Assembly (NCBI GenBank): GCA_016709765.1
Contig: JADJMD010000013.1
Coordinates: forward strand, 372,001-436,000
Direction of reading: 5' to 3'
From: Ignavibacteriales bacterium
GTDB lineage: Bacteria > Bacteroidota > Ignavibacteria > Ignavibacteriales > Ignavibacteriaceae
DNA length: 64,000 bases
Positions 16,862 to 25,108 of the stretch are shown here, one piece after another (position 1 is the stretch's first letter; each line of letters opens with the position of its first letter). Under the pieces are notes generated by a model. That model saw only the letters and a program-made list of their open reading frames with translations, was not told where the DNA came from and searched no databases. The translations under genes were made by a program, and so were the position numbers.

Positions 16862-18127
16862 TTACTTCCTGAAAATTGTTATCATATTAAATAGAAAGAT
16901 TACAGAACTGATAAACATTATTGAAAATGAAATCATTACTCCTATTACACTTCCAAATGCCAAAGAGTAAAGAGAGCCGAAAACTGCTGTAATCATTAAA
17001 TAGAACTCAATCTGTGCAAACTTTTCATTGAACATATCTTTTAACATCGGCACCGGTTCAAGCCCGACTTTACTGCTGTATTTGTGGTACCAAACAAGAA
17101 ATGGTACAATCTTGTACATCTGTCCAACAATAAGCATAGAGATGTAACCGAAGATTATCATATAACCGTAAATAAGTGTAAGGTTGATAATGTTTTGATA
17201 ATCAACAAATGCAATAAAAGTTCCGAGTATGGTTGTTAGTCCAAGCATAAGATATGCAACAACAGAAAACTTAATACCTATATCATACTTTTTTCTAATT
17301 CTGTTTTTGAAAATGATACGAATTTGAAGAAGGAAGAAAATTATCCCTAAAACAATTAGTCCGGTGAATATGTAATAAAGAAACGTTGTATCCTTGTAAT
17401 GCATAATAGTAGATATCCCAAGTAAGCCTACGTTAAGAATCCAGAAGGCTAGTTTTGCATTTGTTAAAGGAAAACCATGTGAAAGAGTAAACATTGGAAT
17501 AAGCTTAAATGAAACTCCCATTATCACCATAGAAACCCAGCCAATGAAAGCAATGTGTGCGTGTAAATTTAAATATTGAAGATGATCTAACTTTACGTAT
17601 GGTGTCCATAGATTTATAGCCAGCAAAAGTCCTGCTATCGCAGTTACAATCAAATAGAAAATTGCCGCTGCAAGGTACCACGCAGTAACGTTCCATTTCT
17701 TAACGCTTTTCATAGTAATGATTATATTAAACGAAAAGATGAACATTGCAAGATTAAGTAGTACTGCTGAAAATGTCATATTAATTCCGGTATCGAATAC
17801 CCAGAAGCAATAGACTAAACCGATAACGCCAGGCAGATAAATCCAGAACTGAATCTCCGCGAGTTTTTCACTGAACAATTTTGTTTCGAGAACTACAGGA
17901 ACAAGCTGAAACATCGCACCAAATATTATCATCGTTATCCAACCGAGTGTTGCAACGTGATTGATTGAAAGAATCTTAGGATTGAAATGATGCCCCACTA
18001 TTTCAGAATAATTAAGAAGTAAAAGAAAATTTAAAAGTACAAACGAAACAATGGCTGCGATAAAATATTTTGCAACTAATTTGAATGGGGGTGCATATGC
18101 AGAAACTATTGATTCGGATTGAATCAT
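16862..18127 (-). CDS. Twelve-helix membrane protein, heme-copper oxidase subunit I/NnrS-like
   Basis: A 421-residue membrane protein with about twelve helices. Two related segments stand out: HVATLGWITMIIFGAMFQLVP near residue 55 and NLHAHIAFIGWVSMVIMGVSF near residue 190. The His-plus-GW-plus-G pattern recalls heme-copper oxidase subunit I and NnrS proteins, which are linked to NO metabolism. A full set of oxidase ligands is not evident, so it is probably not a terminal oxidase. It follows the DUF1858/DUF2249 gene by two bases. Confidence 0.65.
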   Translation of the reverse strand: MIQSESIVSAYAPPFKLVAKYFIAAIVSFVLLNFLLLLNYSEIVGHHFNPKILSINHVATLGWITMIIFGAMFQLVPVVLETKLFSEKLAEIQFWIYLPGVIGLVYCFWVFDTGINMTFSAVLLNLAMFIFSFNIIITMKSVKKWNVTAWYLAAAIFYLIVTAIAGLLLAINLWTPYVKLDHLQYLNLHAHIAFIGWVSMVIMGVSFKLIPMFTLSHGFPLTNAKLAFWILNVGLLGISTIMHYKDTTFLYYIFTGLIVLGIIFFLLQIRIIFKNRIRKKYDIGIKFSVVAYLMLGLTTILGTFIAFVDYQNIINLTLIYGYMIIFGYISMLIVGQMYKIVPFLVWYHKYSSKVGLEPVPMLKDMFNEKFAQIEFYLMITAVFGSLYSLAFGSVIGVMISFSIMFISSVIFLFNMITIFRK

Positions 18128-18129
18128 AA

Positions 18130-18939
18130 TTAATCGTTTCTCTTTTTCATTATTACAACCTTAAAATAATTTTCATCAATCTTATTTGTAATTGCTGTGT
18201 AACCTCGTTCCTCAAGTTTTGGATAAAGCATCATCGGTTCACGATGATGATGAACAACCATTACTGTTTTTTCATCAACTCTGGAAATGTTTTCAAGTAT
18301 CTTCATCATTGGTTCGGGCGGAGCTAATTCACGAACATCAAGCTCGATGACATTTTCATACTCAGCAAGAGATACCTGACTTATGTTCGATTCTACTTTT
18401 ACTTTAGATTTGTTTACATCATTTTTGTAGAAGAAAACATTAAACACGCTGCCATCGTTTTCTGTCCAGTGCTCAAAACCTTTATTCTGCATTACTGAAT
18501 AAAGCGGAATTGGTTCAAACGAATTTATCAAATGAAAAACTTCCTCATCTTTTAGAGATTTTACTTTTGCCATTATCTCAAGGAAAGGATCTTTTCCAGA
18601 ATCGATTATCGATCTTACATCCATCTTTTGAATTTTATCAGCACTTTTGTTTTTTAGAAGTTCAGGTTTTTCTATTTGAGTCATTTTTTCTTCCGTGCTT
18701 TCTTCATTAATAGTTTCAGTAATATCTGCATTGATTGATTTATTTAATTCATTTAATAAAAGAACGAGATTCACACCTGCAATTCCAGCTGCTTGCTCAA
18801 CATTCACTCTGCTTGCAAGTGTTTTTCTCAGAATTTTGTTTTTGAGCCTAGCAAAATGAGGACTAAAGTTAACCAGCAACTCGAGCGTATCTGGATATTC
18901 TGCCAGCAGCTTCGATATTTTCACATCCTTGGTAATCAT
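18130..18939 (-). CDS. DUF1858-DUF2249-DUF2249 protein
   Basis: A 269-residue soluble protein in three parts. Residues 1-65 form a DUF1858 domain (ITKDVKISKLLAEYP). Residues about 105-170 form a DUF2249 domain (LDVRSI-like start MDVRSIID, then FEPIPLY). Residues about 190-265 form a second, diverged DUF2249 (LDVRELAPPEPM, HHHREPMMLY). DUF2249 proteins often accompany NO-related and hemerythrin-like genes; their biochemical role is not established. It is 17 bases after the short DUF2249 gene. Confidence 0.8.
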   Translation of the reverse strand: MITKDVKISKLLAEYPDTLELLVNFSPHFARLKNKILRKTLASRVNVEQAAGIAGVNLVLLLNELNKSINADITETINEESTEEKMTQIEKPELLKNKSADKIQKMDVRSIIDSGKDPFLEIMAKVKSLKDEEVFHLINSFEPIPLYSVMQNKGFEHWTENDGSVFNVFFYKNDVNKSKVKVESNISQVSLAEYENVIELDVRELAPPEPMMKILENISRVDEKTVMVVHHHREPMMLYPKLEERGYTAITNKIDENYFKVVIMKKRND

Positions 18940-18956
18940 TGTTGAAATATTTTTAG

Positions 18957-19178
18957 TTAAACTTTCGAAATATTTACACGCCAGACTTCAGGACCACGCT
19001 CGATATATTCCCAGCCAAACTGATTTGCTTTTTCTGCCTGGAACTGATAATAAAGCGGAATCGGGTCGTGATCATTTATAAGCTGAAATGCTTCGCCGCT
19101 TTGCAAATCATCAAATGTCTTCATAATTGTTGAATGCTTCTCTCGTGGTACAACTGGTCTGATATCTAGTTCTGTCAT
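18957..19178 (-). CDS. Short DUF2249 protein, first gene of the NO-linked operon
   Basis: A 73-residue single DUF2249 domain (LDIRPVVPREKHSTIM, NDHDPIPLYYQF, GWEYIERGPEVWRV). It leads a run of eight same-strand genes with short gaps. About 62 bases upstream of its start lies an FNR/DNR-type box followed by a -7 element, so the operon is probably induced under anaerobic or NO conditions. Confidence 0.85.
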   Translation of the reverse strand: MTELDIRPVVPREKHSTIMKTFDDLQSGEAFQLINDHDPIPLYYQFQAEKANQFGWEYIERGPEVWRVNISKV

Positions 19179-19209
19179 AATATTTTCCTGATTTATTATT
19201 GTTACACTT

Positions 19210-19254
19210 CAAACGTATAACATTGGTATACTAATTTCCTTGACTTAAGTCAGG
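19210..19254 (-). promoter_or_regulatory. FNR/DNR-type box with Bacteroidota-type promoter
   Basis: The palindrome TTGAC-TTAA-GTCAG (19240-19253) matches the FNR/DNR pattern TTGAC-N4-GTCAA but for one base. On the minus strand it is followed by TACGTTTG (19210-19217), a match to TAnnTTTG. The box centre lies about 41 bases before the expected start point, the position for class II activation by CRP/FNR proteins. The TTG of the -33 element is missing, which fits activator dependence. Confidence 0.7.
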
Positions 19255-19320
19255 TTTGTTATCTTTTTTGGAAAATGAAAATCGAAGGGAATGGTTTCTG
19301 GTTTTATGATATAATGAGGT

Positions 19321-20037
19321 TTACTTTGCGAGATCTTTTAATCTTTTTATATCATTAACAAAAATAGATTTTCCATTAACGCGGATAACACCTTCATCTT
19401 GTAATTTTTTCAGACTTCTTGATAGGGTTTCGGTAATTGTACCGAGATACGCGGCAATGGTTGTTTTGGGAACTGATAATTTCACGAAAGGTTCTGCCAG
19501 CTTTTCAGTTCCCGAAGTTTTAATTTCTTTAAGAATATATTTTGCCAAACGATTTGGTATTTCCTTTGAAGTAAGGTCCTCAACCTGATTAACCATTGCT
19601 TTTAGTCTCTTCGCAAATCCAGCAAGCATCCTAAGCGAGATTTCAGGGTTCTCATAAATTAGTTCTAAAAATCCTTCTTTTGATATACATAGTACCAGAG
19701 ATTCTTCTAAACACTTTGCAGTTACAGGATAATCTGTTCCCTCAAAAAGCGGAATATCTGCAAAAGAGTTTAGAGGTTTTATGATATGGACTACTGCTTC
19801 TTTTCCATCAGATGAGACTTTATAAACTTTAATCGTACCCTTTAGTAAAATATAAAATCCTGTATAAAAATCACCTTGATGAAATAAAAAATCATTTTTC
19901 TGGAATTTTTTAACTCTGCTAAATGATGTAACTTTTCTTAAATCCTCAATACTCAACTCAGAAAAGAGGGGTAGCCTTCTTAATGTCTCTTTGCTGTCTA
20001 TAGATTCAGTTGAATTGTCTTTTAGATGATTATTCAT
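19321..20037 (-). CDS. Crp/Fnr-family transcription regulator, DNR/NnrR-like
   Basis: A 238-residue regulator: cyclic-nucleotide-binding-like beta-roll (about residues 25-140), long dimer helix, and a C-terminal winged HTH (about 170-235). The recognition helix has ETLSR, the FNR-type code for TTGAT/TTGAC half-sites. There is no N-terminal cysteine cluster, so it is not an oxygen-sensing FNR; a heme- or NO-sensing DNR/NnrR type is more likely. It sits between the NO reductase genes and the operon that carries an FNR-like box. Confidence 0.85.
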   Translation of the reverse strand: MNNHLKDNSTESIDSKETLRRLPLFSELSIEDLRKVTSFSRVKKFQKNDFLFHQGDFYTGFYILLKGTIKVYKVSSDGKEAVVHIIKPLNSFADIPLFEGTDYPVTAKCLEESLVLCISKEGFLELIYENPEISLRMLAGFAKRLKAMVNQVEDLTSKEIPNRLAKYILKEIKTSGTEKLAEPFVKLSVPKTTIAAYLGTITETLSRSLKKLQDEGVIRVNGKSIFVNDIKRLKDLAK

Positions 20038-20062
20038 AGTAAAAAAATAGACTTATCTTCTT

Positions 20063-20102
20063 ATAAAAAAAATCCCTTACTAATTATATTTAATAAGGGA
20101 TT
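20063..20102 (-). terminator. Rho-independent terminator after the NO reductase operon
   Basis: Minus strand AATCCCTTA-loop-TAAGGGATT followed by a run of T. It lies right after the NO reductase catalytic subunit gene and before the regulator gene. Confidence 0.8.
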
Positions 20103-20121
20103 CCAAAAAGAGAAACAATGT

Positions 20122-21744
20122 TTATTTTCCTGCTGGCAACAAATCTTTTGTATTAGATTTTGCAGGCATAAAAATTCCAATAACACCTTTTAATCCAACA
20201 CTCATAACGATATTAAAAAAGAAAGCAAGAAAAGCTAACAGTAAAAGAGTTCCGGAAAGTGCAGCTAAGATCATATAAAGACTATACTCACCATCAAAAT
20301 AAATTGTACGTCTTAACATTCCTTTTAATCCTGCCATTCCCATAAATGCACCCATTCCAATTCCACCTAATAAATGTGCCCAGAAATGGAAGTTGGCCAA
20401 CTTTTGACTGTACAGTTTTGCATTGTTAGTTACTATAGGAAATAAAAAGTAAATAGCTGAGTAAAGTGTCATTGTTAATCCAACTAATATTGCAACGTGT
20501 ACGTGCGGGCCAACAATCCACTGTGTGTTGTGCAAGATTCTATTCAAACCTAAATCGGCCTGCATTATTCCAGCCGGTACAGCAAGCGCAAATCCCAACA
20601 ATCCTCCTAATAAAAATTTTAGTGGATTTGTCATCTTTAATGGTCTTGCACTCCAAAGTGTTATTAAAGTTATAAAGAAAGCAAGTCCTTGTGTGATAAG
20701 CTCAAAAGCTGTTACCATTTCACCAGATAGTATCTTTAAAATCCCTGGTTGAGCCTGATCTGACATTAAATGATGTGACCAAACTGTCCAGCTAACAACC
20801 ATCTCAACAAACAACGCCGCACGTGCCCAGTTTTCCATAAATAATTTTTTGCCGGTAATCAATGTTGCAAGTAAATACCAGGTGCCTGCTACAAAAATTA
20901 AAACCAATCCATCGGCAATTAAATCCAAACCCCACCAGAACCAGTTTTTATAAAGCAAAGCATCTATTGAAGAATGTTTTAAACTTGATCCTGCAATTTC
21001 TGCAATCATATAAATTAAAATTAAAACACCTGTAAAAAGTATTATACCTGCATTTAAAGCAGTATCAACAGTACCTCTTGCAATTGCAGCAACAGGTAGA
21101 GAAACCATATGTTCTTTTTTATTTTTTCTGAAAAGATTTTTTAATCCGCTTAACCCTAATGCTGAAGCTAATAATCCTTTTCCATCCTGCTTTTCCCAAC
21201 CTTCCGGTGTGTAAGCAATTGTTCTAAAAATATTAAGGACAAAGAAAACAGTACCAACCATTATTAAAGCAATACCAAGAATAAAAAATGTACCGCCCCA
21301 AACGCTAAATTGATTAAAGTCTGCAGGTAATGGCCAGTACAATGTATAAAGTGGTGCATAGTGAGTTAAAAATCCTGCAAACCAAAATGTAAATGTTCCA
21401 ACTGCGATTAAGCCGCAAGTCCAGTTAGCAAGTTTAATACTCCATAAAGGTTTGCTCATTAGAAATGGTACAAGAAATAAAAATGCACCAAAAACTATTG
21501 AGTAAGTTGATCCGAAAATTCCAACAAGAGGATGTGCAGTAAGCATACCAAAATATTGATCAGGTGGTATTGCTGCAATTGGTGTTACCTGGTAAACCCG
21601 CATAAGCATTCCCTCAACAAGAGCGAATAAGTAGTAAACCAATCCAACAACAACAAACCTTAAAATCATTTTTTGCATTGGAGTAAGTGAATTGGGTTTG
21701 AATAACCCCTCTTCTCCATCCATAAATGTTTGTATAAAATTCAT
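20122..21744 (-). CDS. Atypical nitric oxide reductase catalytic subunit (heme-copper superfamily)
   Basis: A 540-residue, about 14-helix member of the heme-copper oxidase superfamily. Visible ligands: His in AHPLVGIF (low-spin heme), the pair in WSHHLMSDQ, and HVH in GPHVHVAILVG for the hemes. At the position where cNOR has HLWVEG this protein reads DLIADG (in WWGLDLIADG), so the third non-heme metal His is replaced by Asp and the Glu by Asp. This places it in a non-canonical NOR group rather than cNorB or qNorB. The subunit II gene is 41 bases upstream. Reduction of NO is inferred from context. Confidence 0.82.
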   Translation of the reverse strand: MNFIQTFMDGEEGLFKPNSLTPMQKMILRFVVVGLVYYLFALVEGMLMRVYQVTPIAAIPPDQYFGMLTAHPLVGIFGSTYSIVFGAFLFLVPFLMSKPLWSIKLANWTCGLIAVGTFTFWFAGFLTHYAPLYTLYWPLPADFNQFSVWGGTFFILGIALIMVGTVFFVLNIFRTIAYTPEGWEKQDGKGLLASALGLSGLKNLFRKNKKEHMVSLPVAAIARGTVDTALNAGIILFTGVLILIYMIAEIAGSSLKHSSIDALLYKNWFWWGLDLIADGLVLIFVAGTWYLLATLITGKKLFMENWARAALFVEMVVSWTVWSHHLMSDQAQPGILKILSGEMVTAFELITQGLAFFITLITLWSARPLKMTNPLKFLLGGLLGFALAVPAGIMQADLGLNRILHNTQWIVGPHVHVAILVGLTMTLYSAIYFLFPIVTNNAKLYSQKLANFHFWAHLLGGIGMGAFMGMAGLKGMLRRTIYFDGEYSLYMILAALSGTLLLLAFLAFFFNIVMSVGLKGVIGIFMPAKSNTKDLLPAGK

Positions 21745-21785
21745 TTCAAATCTCTTCTATTATTAAAAATTTATTATTTGATTTT

Positions 21786-22334
21786 TTAATCGATTACTTC
21801 AACAACGTTTTTTTCAATCATTCCGATGCCTTTTGGGCCAGAGTATTCTGTTGAGCGAATTGTATAAACTCCGGGTCTATCAAAATGCCAGAGTATATCG
21901 TTATTATGTCCGGGTAGAACCTGCATCTGGAACATCATTGTATTATCCTCACGGAATAATCCGAAACCATAAGTAAGGTCTTCTGATTTAACATTGAACA
22001 TAACTTTGTCATTTGTATTGATAATCATTTTTTCTGAAGGAAGAATAAACTTATGATCAACAACCGTTATGTTAAATGTTTTATCAGGGATAATTTCTGC
22101 ACGGTTCAAATCCAGTGGCTTCCACGGGATTGTTTCGTGTGTAACTATGTGAAGTGAAACCCCAAGAAGAACGAGAAAACCAACCAGGGAATAAAAAAGC
22201 GCAGGTTTAATTTCTTTAGACCCTTCGCTTTTTGTTACATTATAAGCAAACCAACCCATAAGCAGCATAATTGCCAGCACATAAAATGTGTACGCAAATG
22301 TTTGGCCAAGAAGAACTGTATTTGAATCAACCAT
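21786..22334 (-). CDS. Cytochrome oxidase subunit II-like partner of the NO reductase, CuA site lost
   Basis: A 182-residue protein with two N-terminal helices (about residues 10-30 and 42-62) and a periplasmic cupredoxin domain. The domain aligns to the CuA fold of subunit II, but the ligand loop reads RSTEYSGPKGIGMIE where CuA proteins have Cys-x-E-x-Cys and His; both Cys are Ser and the His is absent, and the upstream His is Tyr (DLTYGFG). The centre therefore cannot bind CuA. Electron input may come from quinol or another donor. It is co-transcribed with the catalytic subunit. Confidence 0.82.
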   Translation of the reverse strand: MVDSNTVLLGQTFAYTFYVLAIMLLMGWFAYNVTKSEGSKEIKPALFYSLVGFLVLLGVSLHIVTHETIPWKPLDLNRAEIIPDKTFNITVVDHKFILPSEKMIINTNDKVMFNVKSEDLTYGFGLFREDNTMMFQMQVLPGHNNDILWHFDRPGVYTIRSTEYSGPKGIGMIEKNVVEVID

Positions 22335-22359
22335 ACTACATTCCTTATAAAATAAATTA

Positions 22360-22400
22360 AAATGCTACCCAAACGTAGTATTTAAGTTTAAATAAATCAA
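22360..22400 (-). promoter_or_regulatory. Promoter with overlapping inverted repeat before the NO reductase genes
   Basis: Minus strand TTG (22398-22400), 20 bases, then TACGTTTG (22370-22377), a full match to TAnnTTTG. The inverted repeat AAATACTAC-N6-GTAGCATTT (22360-22383, one mismatch) covers the -7 element. The Rrf2 gene directly upstream is the likely source of the repressor. Confidence 0.6.
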
Positions 22401-22807
22401 TTAGCTTTAGATTTATTGATTAAATCTGACAAACGTGTTTTATTTAGCATATTTATAAGGTCTTTCTGTGATCTGGTCCATATATCGTGCATTGAACAAG
22501 GATTGTCTAAAGCGCACGTATCGAAACCAAAAAAACAGCCTGGTTCTTTCTTAAATCCTTCAACTGCATCTATTATTTCCGATATTCTAATTTTATCTGC
22601 TTTTCTAGCGAGTAAAAATCCACCGCTTCTTCCCTGGATACTTTTTATTAAACCACTTTTAGAAAGGTCTGTAAGCAGTCTCTGCAAATATTTTTTAGGA
22701 ATTTTAAGTTCTTTATGTAATTCCAGTGATGAATGTAATTTTTTTTCTTCACCTGCCATAAGTGCTAAAACCCTTAATGCATATTCTGTAGTTTTTGAAA
22801 AAGTCAT
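22397..22807 (-). CDS. Rrf2-family regulator with Fe-S cysteine motif (NsrR/IscR-like)
   Basis: A 136-residue winged-helix regulator. YALRVLALMAGE and LLTDLSKSGLIKSIQGRSGGFLLAR are the usual Rrf2 motifs. Three cysteines, CFFGFDTCALDNPC (C-x6-C-x5-C), lie where IscR and NsrR bind an Fe-S cluster. Such a cluster reacts with NO, so an NsrR-like sensor role for the adjacent NO reductase genes is plausible. It lies between the DsrE gene and the subunit II gene. Confidence 0.88.
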   Translation of the reverse strand: MTFSKTTEYALRVLALMAGEEKKLHSSLELHKELKIPKKYLQRLLTDLSKSGLIKSIQGRSGGFLLARKADKIRISEIIDAVEGFKKEPGCFFGFDTCALDNPCSMHDIWTRSQKDLINMLNKTRLSDLINKSKAN

Positions 22808-22830
22808 ACTATTAAATTATTAACTTATAC

Positions 22831-23184
22831 TTAAAACGTAAACACTTTATCAGCTTCAACAGTCCACTGAGCAAGTTCACTCATATTACTCCTTGAACAG
22901 CCATCTATAAATTGAAGCGCAGCAACTCCACGCGCATCAATACATCCGCCGCAGAGTTTTACTTTTCCGCCTTTGTTTATAATGGCTTTTAACATTCTTT
23001 CGATGTTATAATATCCTTGTGGTGTGTTTTGATTTAACAATGCACCTGTTACTGAATCAGCCATTAGAAAAACATTAACTTCAACTTCAGAGTGTTCCTT
23101 CTGGATCGTCATTGCAAGTCTGCAAGCGTTATAGAATTTTTCTGTACCGTAAGGTGCATCGTTAATTAAGAAAAGTATTTTCAA
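22831..23184 (-). CDS. DsrE/DsrF-like small protein
   Basis: A 117-residue DsrE-family protein: ILFLINDAPYGTEKFYNACRLA at the start, VFLMADSVTGALL, and a conserved Cys pair in KLCGGCIDARGV. Members take part in sulfur transfer or bind small thiols. It is 23 bases before the Rrf2 gene and may be part of the same transcript. The sulfur donor or acceptor is unknown. Confidence 0.85.
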   Translation of the reverse strand: MKILFLINDAPYGTEKFYNACRLAMTIQKEHSEVEVNVFLMADSVTGALLNQNTPQGYYNIERMLKAIINKGGKVKLCGGCIDARGVAALQFIDGCSRSNMSELAQWTVEADKVFTF

Positions 23185-23247
23185 TTTAGATACCTTTAAA
23201 TCTGAGATTTAGTGTTGAATTTAATTTAACTATTGTTGTTAAATGAC

Positions 23248-23874
23248 TTATTTCTTGCTTTTTTTCTTTTCCAAGCGAGTTGCTTTTCCCTTCTTGTCTT
23301 TAGCCTTTTCTCTTCGAATTATGTTCGCTATTGTTTTTGCCAATTCCTGATTCACTTCAGGCATTGACATATCATCAGTGATTGCATCATAAATCTTTTG
23401 GACTTGAAAAGTTGCTTTAGTTTCTTCAGCAATCTTAGGATGATGATTGATATGATAATCAATCTTTAATTTCAAATCAGGAATTTTTTCTAAAGCTTTT
23501 TTCTGCGAAGGATAATTAACTGAGTGAAAATTTTCTAGAATGGCGATTGACCCTCTTAACTTCAGAAGGTCATCTACAGAGAATTCATTCTTATATTTTG
23601 AAAAGAAATCAGACAAAAGAGATACAACTTTATCAAACACAACTGGGATGTATGGCTTTAGTTTTCTAGCTTTGTTATAGCAAAGTATCGCATCAGTTAG
23701 AAAACTTTTTTCTTCAAGATATTGAGCTGCTAACTTCCAGCCTTTATACATCAGCTCTTCTGAAATATCATACTCTTCGCCAACAGGCAAAGCATCCAGT
23801 AATTTTTTATACTCTTTATCTTTAATATTCTTGGTAATTCTAGCTTTCAGAATTACTTCACCGGTTATATCCAT
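23248..23874 (-). CDS. Lysine-rich helical protein, unknown
   Basis: A 208-residue soluble protein, mostly helical. The middle has a TPR-like helix pair (SFLTDAILCYNKARKLKPY) and the C-terminus is a very basic tail (REKAKDKKGKATRLEKKKSKK region). I do not recognise the family. It lies 63 bases upstream of the DsrE gene on the same strand. The basic tail might bind nucleic acid, but nothing else supports this. Confidence 0.6.
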   Translation of the reverse strand: MDITGEVILKARITKNIKDKEYKKLLDALPVGEEYDISEELMYKGWKLAAQYLEEKSFLTDAILCYNKARKLKPYIPVVFDKVVSLLSDFFSKYKNEFSVDDLLKLRGSIAILENFHSVNYPSQKKALEKIPDLKLKIDYHINHHPKIAEETKATFQVQKIYDAITDDMSMPEVNQELAKTIANIIRREKAKDKKGKATRLEKKKSKK

Positions 23875-24038
23875 AAGCTAAATAAATGATTCTGTGTATT
23901 TATGATTATCTGTAAATCAAAAATAAACCTTACATTCCATAAAAGGTATTATTTCTGAGAAAGTTAAGCTATTTAATTTTAGTATGTTAACTTCTCAAAC
24001 AATCATTCCATAAACCTTTACTTTCTTGGAAAACATTA

Positions 24039-24577
24039 TTATTTATTAATTTTAATATTCCTAAAAGTCAGACTCAATCTTACTCCCCTATCAACTCCAT
24101 TGTCCTTCAATCTCGCTGGTATACTATGCTTCCATTTATATCTAGCTCCACCATACATCATCACTAAAGATCTTGGTAATAATAAAATCTCTTTCTTTGG
24201 AATGCCCTGCTGAGTAAATTCCATTATAGCAGTGCTTCCTAATGACAAGCTGAATATCCTTGGACCGAAACAACTTTCACAATCAATGTGCGGTGATATT
24301 CCTTGTCCAGGTTTGTATTCGTTTATTATAACTTGATCCGGAACAACTTCACATAAACCATCATCAAATATTTTTGTTGTTAATTCATTTAACCATTTTG
24401 GCAATTTGCCAAGGTACATATCCTCTGTTACATTACGTGCCTGGTAATCATAACGATATCCATAGTGTTGCACTCTGAACTGTCCCAATCTTGTTTATCT
24501 ATTGTTTTAGTAGACTGCTTTTCTTCAACTTCAGTAATATAATCTGGGATGTAGAGGAGGCTTCGTATTCCGAACAT
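24039..24577 (-). pseudogene. AlkB-like 2-oxoglutarate/Fe(II) dioxygenase, frameshifted near its N-terminus
   Basis: Repair-type dioxygenase related to AlkB/ALKBH8. The main frame (24039-24488) has VQHYGYRYDYQAR, the iron-binding HID in GQGISPHIDCE, SLSLGSTAIM, and KWKHSIPARL with RLSLTFR at the end. It lacks a normal start. The missing N-terminus (MFGIRSLLYIPDYI ... TIDKQDW) is found upstream in another frame starting at the ATG at 24577. One lost G in a G-run after the Trp codon would explain the break. It is either a real recent mutation or a sequencing error. Confidence 0.72.
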
Positions 24578-24682
24578 ATGATATCTCTAATGTGTTAACC
24601 TATGATTGTAAAATTAAGTAATCGTTCGCTAATTATTATTCGGAAATTTTAAGATAATGGTGGAAAGCACCACCAGCTGCAG

Positions 24683-25108
24683 TTAAAAAAGTTCTTTCAG
24701 CTCATTATAGTATTTCAGATACTCAGCCAATCTTGCGTAGTCTCTAAACTTTGGATGTGCAATCCTTTTTATATCCAGATTATCTTCAAGATCAGCAAGC
24801 TTAACTTTCAGCGCTATCTTATTTGTTTTAATTGCCTCAATATATTTTTTGTAGGGAACTTTTTTATCGTGGGTTAATAATCTAAGGGCAATAATAACTT
24901 CTTCATTAAATCCTTCAACTTCTAATTGTTCAATAGTCCAATCTGTATCTTCGACAACATCGTGTAACACAGCAGCTATCATTTCATTTTCTGATTGCAT
25001 CTTAAGCATAAGTCTTAGTGGATGTAAAATGTAAGGCTTCCCTGCTTTATCAACTTGATCTTTATGTGCTGAGATAGCTATTTCGATTGCGCGTTCAAGT
25101 AGATTCAT
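24683..25108 (-). CDS. HD-domain phosphohydrolase (RelA/SpoT HD-like)
   Basis: A 141-residue single HD domain. HKDQVDKAGKPYILHPLRL, then LHDVVEDTDWT and KLADLEDNLD give the metal-binding His, His-Asp and Asp residues in the same order as SpoT/MESH1 hydrolases. A small alarmone hydrolase role is possible but not proven. The gene is isolated, with no same-strand neighbour close by. Confidence 0.82.
   Translation of the reverse strand: MNLLERAIEIAISAHKDQVDKAGKPYILHPLRLMLKMQSENEMIAAVLHDVVEDTDWTIEQLEVEGFNEEVIIALRLLTHDKKVPYKKYIEAIKTNKIALKVKLADLEDNLDIKRIAHPKFRDYARLAEYLKYYNELKELF

Noticed and set aside
24615..24635. Sequence similar to the TetR operator (TTAGCGAACGATTAC)
   Set aside because: Only partly matches, and lies between two unrelated genes; no regulator nearby.
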